Below the pieces are notes generated by a model. That model had not been told where the DNA came from. It saw nothing but the letters and a program-made list of their open reading frames with translations, and searched no databases. Both the position numbers and the translations under genes were made by a program. From contig CM036636.1 in assembly GCA_020746105.1 (NCBI GenBank), positions 496,001-560,000 of the forward strand: a stretch of 64,000 nucleotides of DNA, given 5' to 3'. This document shows, piece by piece, positions 60,300 to 64,000 of the stretch. Position 1 is the first letter of the stretch, and each line of letters begins with the position of its first letter. The stretch is from Trogon surrucura. Lineage: Eukaryota; Chordata; Aves; Trogoniformes; Trogonidae.

Positions 60300-63200
60300 C
60301 CCGTGGGACCCCCGGTGCCCCTGGTCGTGGCGCCGGAGTCTCCCGCAGAGATGTCGGGGTGTCAGCCCCACACCGGGCGCCTTGAGCCCCCCCGCCCCTG
60401 CGGGCACCCGCCCCCGCCCTGGCACCCTGCAGGGCCGGGACCCCCCGGGGCTGTCCCCGGCACCGCGTCCCACCTGACCTTGGCACATGACGGCGGCCCC
60501 GCAGCGAAATCCCCCGATAAGCTCCTCCGTGGAGTGGCCTCGTTTTTTCCCGGGGACTCCGGGGCCGTCTGTGCCTGCGGCGGCCGGAGCCCCGCGGGAG
60601 GATGCTCAGCGACGCAACGGGCAACGCGCCGAGACGGGCGAAGGCAGCACCCAACGGCTCCAGGGCCGGAGCTCTGCCCCGGTTTCCCGTCTCCCACCTC
60701 CTCAAGCCAGCCTCCGCTCCCCCCCCGAAGGCACCACCGGGGCAGCCGAGGGTCCCAGCGCCTGTGGGTGCCCCGGGGAGGGGCCCCAGTGCCAAGGTCC
60801 CGCCTGGGCCTCGCAGGGCTCCATGTCCGTGGCTGAGGTCTGCCACCCTCTGCGCGTTGCCGCGCCGCGGGGGCGTTCTGGGATTTGATTAATTTCAAAA
60901 TCCACAGCTGAGACCCTTCCATCCCTCCGCTGCGGCACTGGGAGCAGCCTCCTGCAGGCTCGTGTCCATCCTGGGCAGAGGAGCAGTGGGGTGAGCAGGG
61001 TGGCTGCAGCGGGGGTGGTGATGACTCCTGCAGAAACGCAGCCCAGGCCAATGTGTTGTGCCCCAAAGTGTCCCCTGTGCCCCCAGGCCCGCTGTGGGCA
61101 CAGCTCTGAGCCCACCGGGGCCAGCGGTACGAGTCCTGAGACCGGGCTGAGCCCAGGAACTCATTGCACGGATGAGCAGGGTGCAACACCTGAACAGGGG
61201 CTGCTGGAGAGAAGCACCAGCTCGTCTCTGCCGCACAGATGGGGCCGAGCAGCCCCCAGGGCCATGGGGTCACGCTCAGCTGGGCCCTGCCGTCCCCTTC
61301 AGCACTTCCATGTTCTTCCCTGCAGGACGAAGTGCTCTCGGGCTGCCGGCTCGGCCGCTCCCGCTGCCCTCAGCTTCCTGCCCCCGCAGCCCCCACCGTG
61401 CCGCTCCATCTGCTCTCCGCCTGCCGCCAGCCCCGCGCCAGCCGGCCCCGCACCGGAGCTGAGCACTGGCAGCGCTCGTGACGTGGCCACCGATGCGCGC
61501 GGGAGCGTGGGTGAGACCAGCTCGCTGCCCGGGGCGGTGCCAGTGCTCAGCAGCCCCTGCGGGTGCAGTCACCCAAATGATGCACGAGCCCAAATCCTAC
61601 AGGAATACTGCTGGGCTGAGATGCCCAAACTGAGAGCATCCCCTGCAGTGCCACCCTCTGTGCCTGCAGCTGTGGCCCTGGGTGGCACCTGTCTGTATCA
61701 AGGTCACCTGCCCAGAGGTGTGCCCTTCGGGGTGGCCATGGGGCCCGAGGGCAGGGGACAAGCGGGCTGGACTGTGTCCCCTGAGCCCCATGGCGAGGGG
61801 CAGTGGGACCATCTGCTCCCTCTGTGCGGCTTCTATTTTAGGCTGGGACGTGCTGAGGGCTCCAGCCGGACCGCGGGCGCGTTTCCACACCACCGGAGAT
61901 GGCAATGCCGTGGCTTGTGCTGAGGTCACTGGGCCTGTGGATGCATCCTCCTCCTCCTCCTCCTCGAGCCAGGCTCAGCCTAGGGGAGAGGAGGAGGAGG
62001 AAGCAGGCGGCTTCGGCTGTGCCGGCTGCTCAGGGCCGGCCGGGAGCCGGGCAGAGGGGCTCCGGCGGCAGCTGACACGAGCCCCCGAGCACTGGGACAC
62101 GCTGCTGCTTCGGGCTGTGACATCCTCGGGCACCCAGTGTGGGGCACCCACGCCAAGAAGCCCCGGGTGGTCTTCGGGCAGGGGCAGGGGCTGCCCCTGG
62201 CCTGGTGCCCACTGCCCGCAGGGGTGGCAGCCCCTTGGGTGGAGGGGACCCCCTTGGCACAGCCCCTGGCAGCAGCCCCCGTGGGCGGCGGGGCTCTGCG
62301 GGGAGGGACAGGGCTGTCCCCTACCCCTGCGCAGAGGAGGGTGGCGTTGGGTCCACGCCATGGCTGTGCAGGTCCTGGCTTGTCCCTGGCTGAGCAGCCG
62401 GAGGCCCCTGTCCTGCTGGGGAGGGACACGAGGGTGGCCAGAGAAACGACACGAGCTCGGGCTCGTTCCTGCAGCTCGGCAAGGGAAAGGCCAGCCCAGC
62501 CTGTGCCCAGGCGGGAACAGGTTCTGTCCCCATGTCCCCTGCTGCCCTACCCCAGCTTGCCATCAGGCCAGCAGTAGCCGGGTTCAGCCAGTGTGGGGGC
62601 AAACCCCTCCTCTGCCCTGGTTTCTGCCTGCTCGAGGCTGGGTCCTACCCCAAGGGCAATGGTCAATGGAGCCCAGAAGCGCGCTGCATCCCCGTGACTC
62701 AGTTTCCCCACCATCAGCGGGATCCTGCCCTGGTCTCTGAGGATCCTGCACCACTCTCTGCTGACAGCAGCTGGGGAGAGGCCCCCCGGGTGGCGCAGGC
62801 GATGGTCGCTGTAGCTGTTCACACTCATCACCCACCCACAGCGTGGGGCCACGGCACGGCTCTGCCGGGGAGGACGGGGCTGGGTAGCACAGGCTGGAGC
62901 TGGAGGTTTGGTTTGTGCGTCTCCCTGTCACCACACTCAGTGTGCTCCTGGTCACCATGTCTGTGCGTGACAGTTCTGCTGTGTCCCAGCCACGGGGCAA
63001 ACTGAGGCACAGAGGAAAAACTTGCCCTCAGGTCACACTGGAGCTCCGGGGTGATGCTGGGCACTTGGCCAGCCCCAAAGCACGAGGAGGACAGCTCTGA
63101 CCTTGCCAGAATGGGGCAGTTTTGAGGCTAGAAAGACCTTTCTGGGCTTCTGGAAAATGCTGGATCGCTCTGCCAGAGCCTCACCAGGGAAATGGGTACA

Positions 63201-64000
63201 GGCAGGAGGAGGTGGGCAGTGAGCGAAGGCCTCCAGTGAAGGGGGTTTCCAGGACTCCCCCAGCCCCAGTTGGGCAGTGGGATGGGGGGACCAGTGTGGT
63301 GGTGCCAGGGGAACCCAGCACGGCCCACCCCGCGAGAGGAAAAGGAGCCAGTTCCTTGGAGAAGCTCAGAAAGCAACTGGGGAAAAATCATTTGAAGGCT
63401 GTTAAACACAGAGAAACGATGTCTACCTCTGCCACGTGTGCTGGGCTAATTATTGACGGCTCATCGTCAGCCTTGTGCCAAAGCTGCAAACCCCTTCATC
63501 CCGACAGACCGGTGCCACTCGCGCTCCAGGACCTCACGCTCAGCGGGATGCGACAGGCCAGCAGATGCCAAAAACAGATGCCCTGGGGAAATAGGGCCAA
63601 GGTGCCCCCCCTACAGGGTGCCCTTGCAAGCCCAGGGCATGGGGCAGGCTAATCCCACCCCGTGGGTGCTCGGGGTGCTGGCTGTGGGATGTGGCAGATC
63701 CCCAATGGCGGCTCAGGACCTGCCGCCGCCCGGCACAGAGGTTCCCACGTCGGTTTTGTTGGCGAAGGGCCGGGCAGCGAGCTGAGGGGGAGGCGAGCAG
63801 CCCCCACGCGGGCTGGGCAGCTCAGCACGGGGACCGCGATGGGAAGTGACAGCCTGTCCTGGGGGCCGCCCGCGAGACGGAGCCCCGCGTCAGGGCGATT
63901 GCACCCGCGGGGTGACGGCTCAGCGAGAAACGAGGCCGGGGCGCAACTCGAGTCACGCGTGAGCAGCTCTGGGGAGGCAGGTGGGGAGATGGCTCCTGGG
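60300..64000. other. No gene recognised
   Basis: GC-rich sequence with long open frames on both strands that are Pro/Ala/Gly/Arg-rich and carry no family signature. A (TCC)n run occurs at about 61946-61965. In human the next gene would be RABL6, whose charged, lysine-rich C-terminus should be easy to spot; it is not in this window. Confidence 0.55.

Larger units (their letters stand above)
59150..60800. promoter_or_regulatory. CpG island upstream of AJM1
   Basis: A broad CpG-dense region that includes the donor at 59891. It most likely contains the AJM1 promoter. A plus-strand transcript starting here cannot be excluded, but no coding exon was seen on that strand. Confidence 0.5.

Noticed and set aside
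60991-62740. 310- and 352-residue plus-strand open frames in the right flank
   Set aside because: Low-complexity translations with no recognisable domain; overlapping frames on the other strand are equally long.
60300-64000. RABL6, expected here from human gene order
   Set aside because: No lysine-rich RABL6 C-terminus or GTPase motif was seen. It probably lies beyond the window.

Overview
The window is a stretch of vertebrate, almost certainly avian, nuclear genome. The genes are intron-rich with GT-AG splice sites, CpG islands cover the promoters, and at least eight CR1 LINE fragments of the bird type are scattered through introns and spacers. No prokaryotic, viral or transferred gene was recognised. 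The species cannot be named from the sequence.

Layout, left to right: (1) 1-5.3 kb, + strand, the last three coding exons and the 3' UTR of FBXW5, whose upstream exons lie outside the window. (2) 6.35-29.2 kb, - strand, TRAF2, tail-to-tail with FBXW5. (3) 30.8-35.2 kb, + strand, EDF1, head-to-head with TRAF2 across about 2 kb of CpG-rich DNA. (4) 37.8-47.4 kb, - strand, MAMDC4 (endotubin/AEGP) with 28 coding exons. (5) 50.2-51.4 kb, - strand, PHPT1. (6) 52.3-55.5 kb, - strand, AJM1 (C9orf172 homologue) as one large coding exon, with probable non-coding 5' exons out to about 60 kb. (7) 60.3-64 kb, no gene recognised. Gene order and relative orientation match human 9q34.3 (AJM1-PHPT1-MAMDC4-EDF1-TRAF2-FBXW5), read in reverse.

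The genes form a conserved neighbourhood rather than one pathway: ubiquitin-ligase substrate receptor (FBXW5), TNF-receptor adaptor and E3 (TRAF2), transcriptional co-activator and ribosome-associated factor (EDF1), endosomal membrane glycoprotein (MAMDC4), phosphohistidine phosphatase (PHPT1) and apical-junction protein (AJM1).

The points most worth a second look are two long fold-back palindromes with very short loops (EDF1 intron 1, and a CR1 in an FBXW5 intron), an apparently shrunken TRAF2 zinc-finger exon, a possible second TRAF2 first exon that would extend the N-terminus in frame, and a one-base frameshift in a homopolymer in MAMDC4. Several of these could be assembly artefacts. I did not find a new biological system here.
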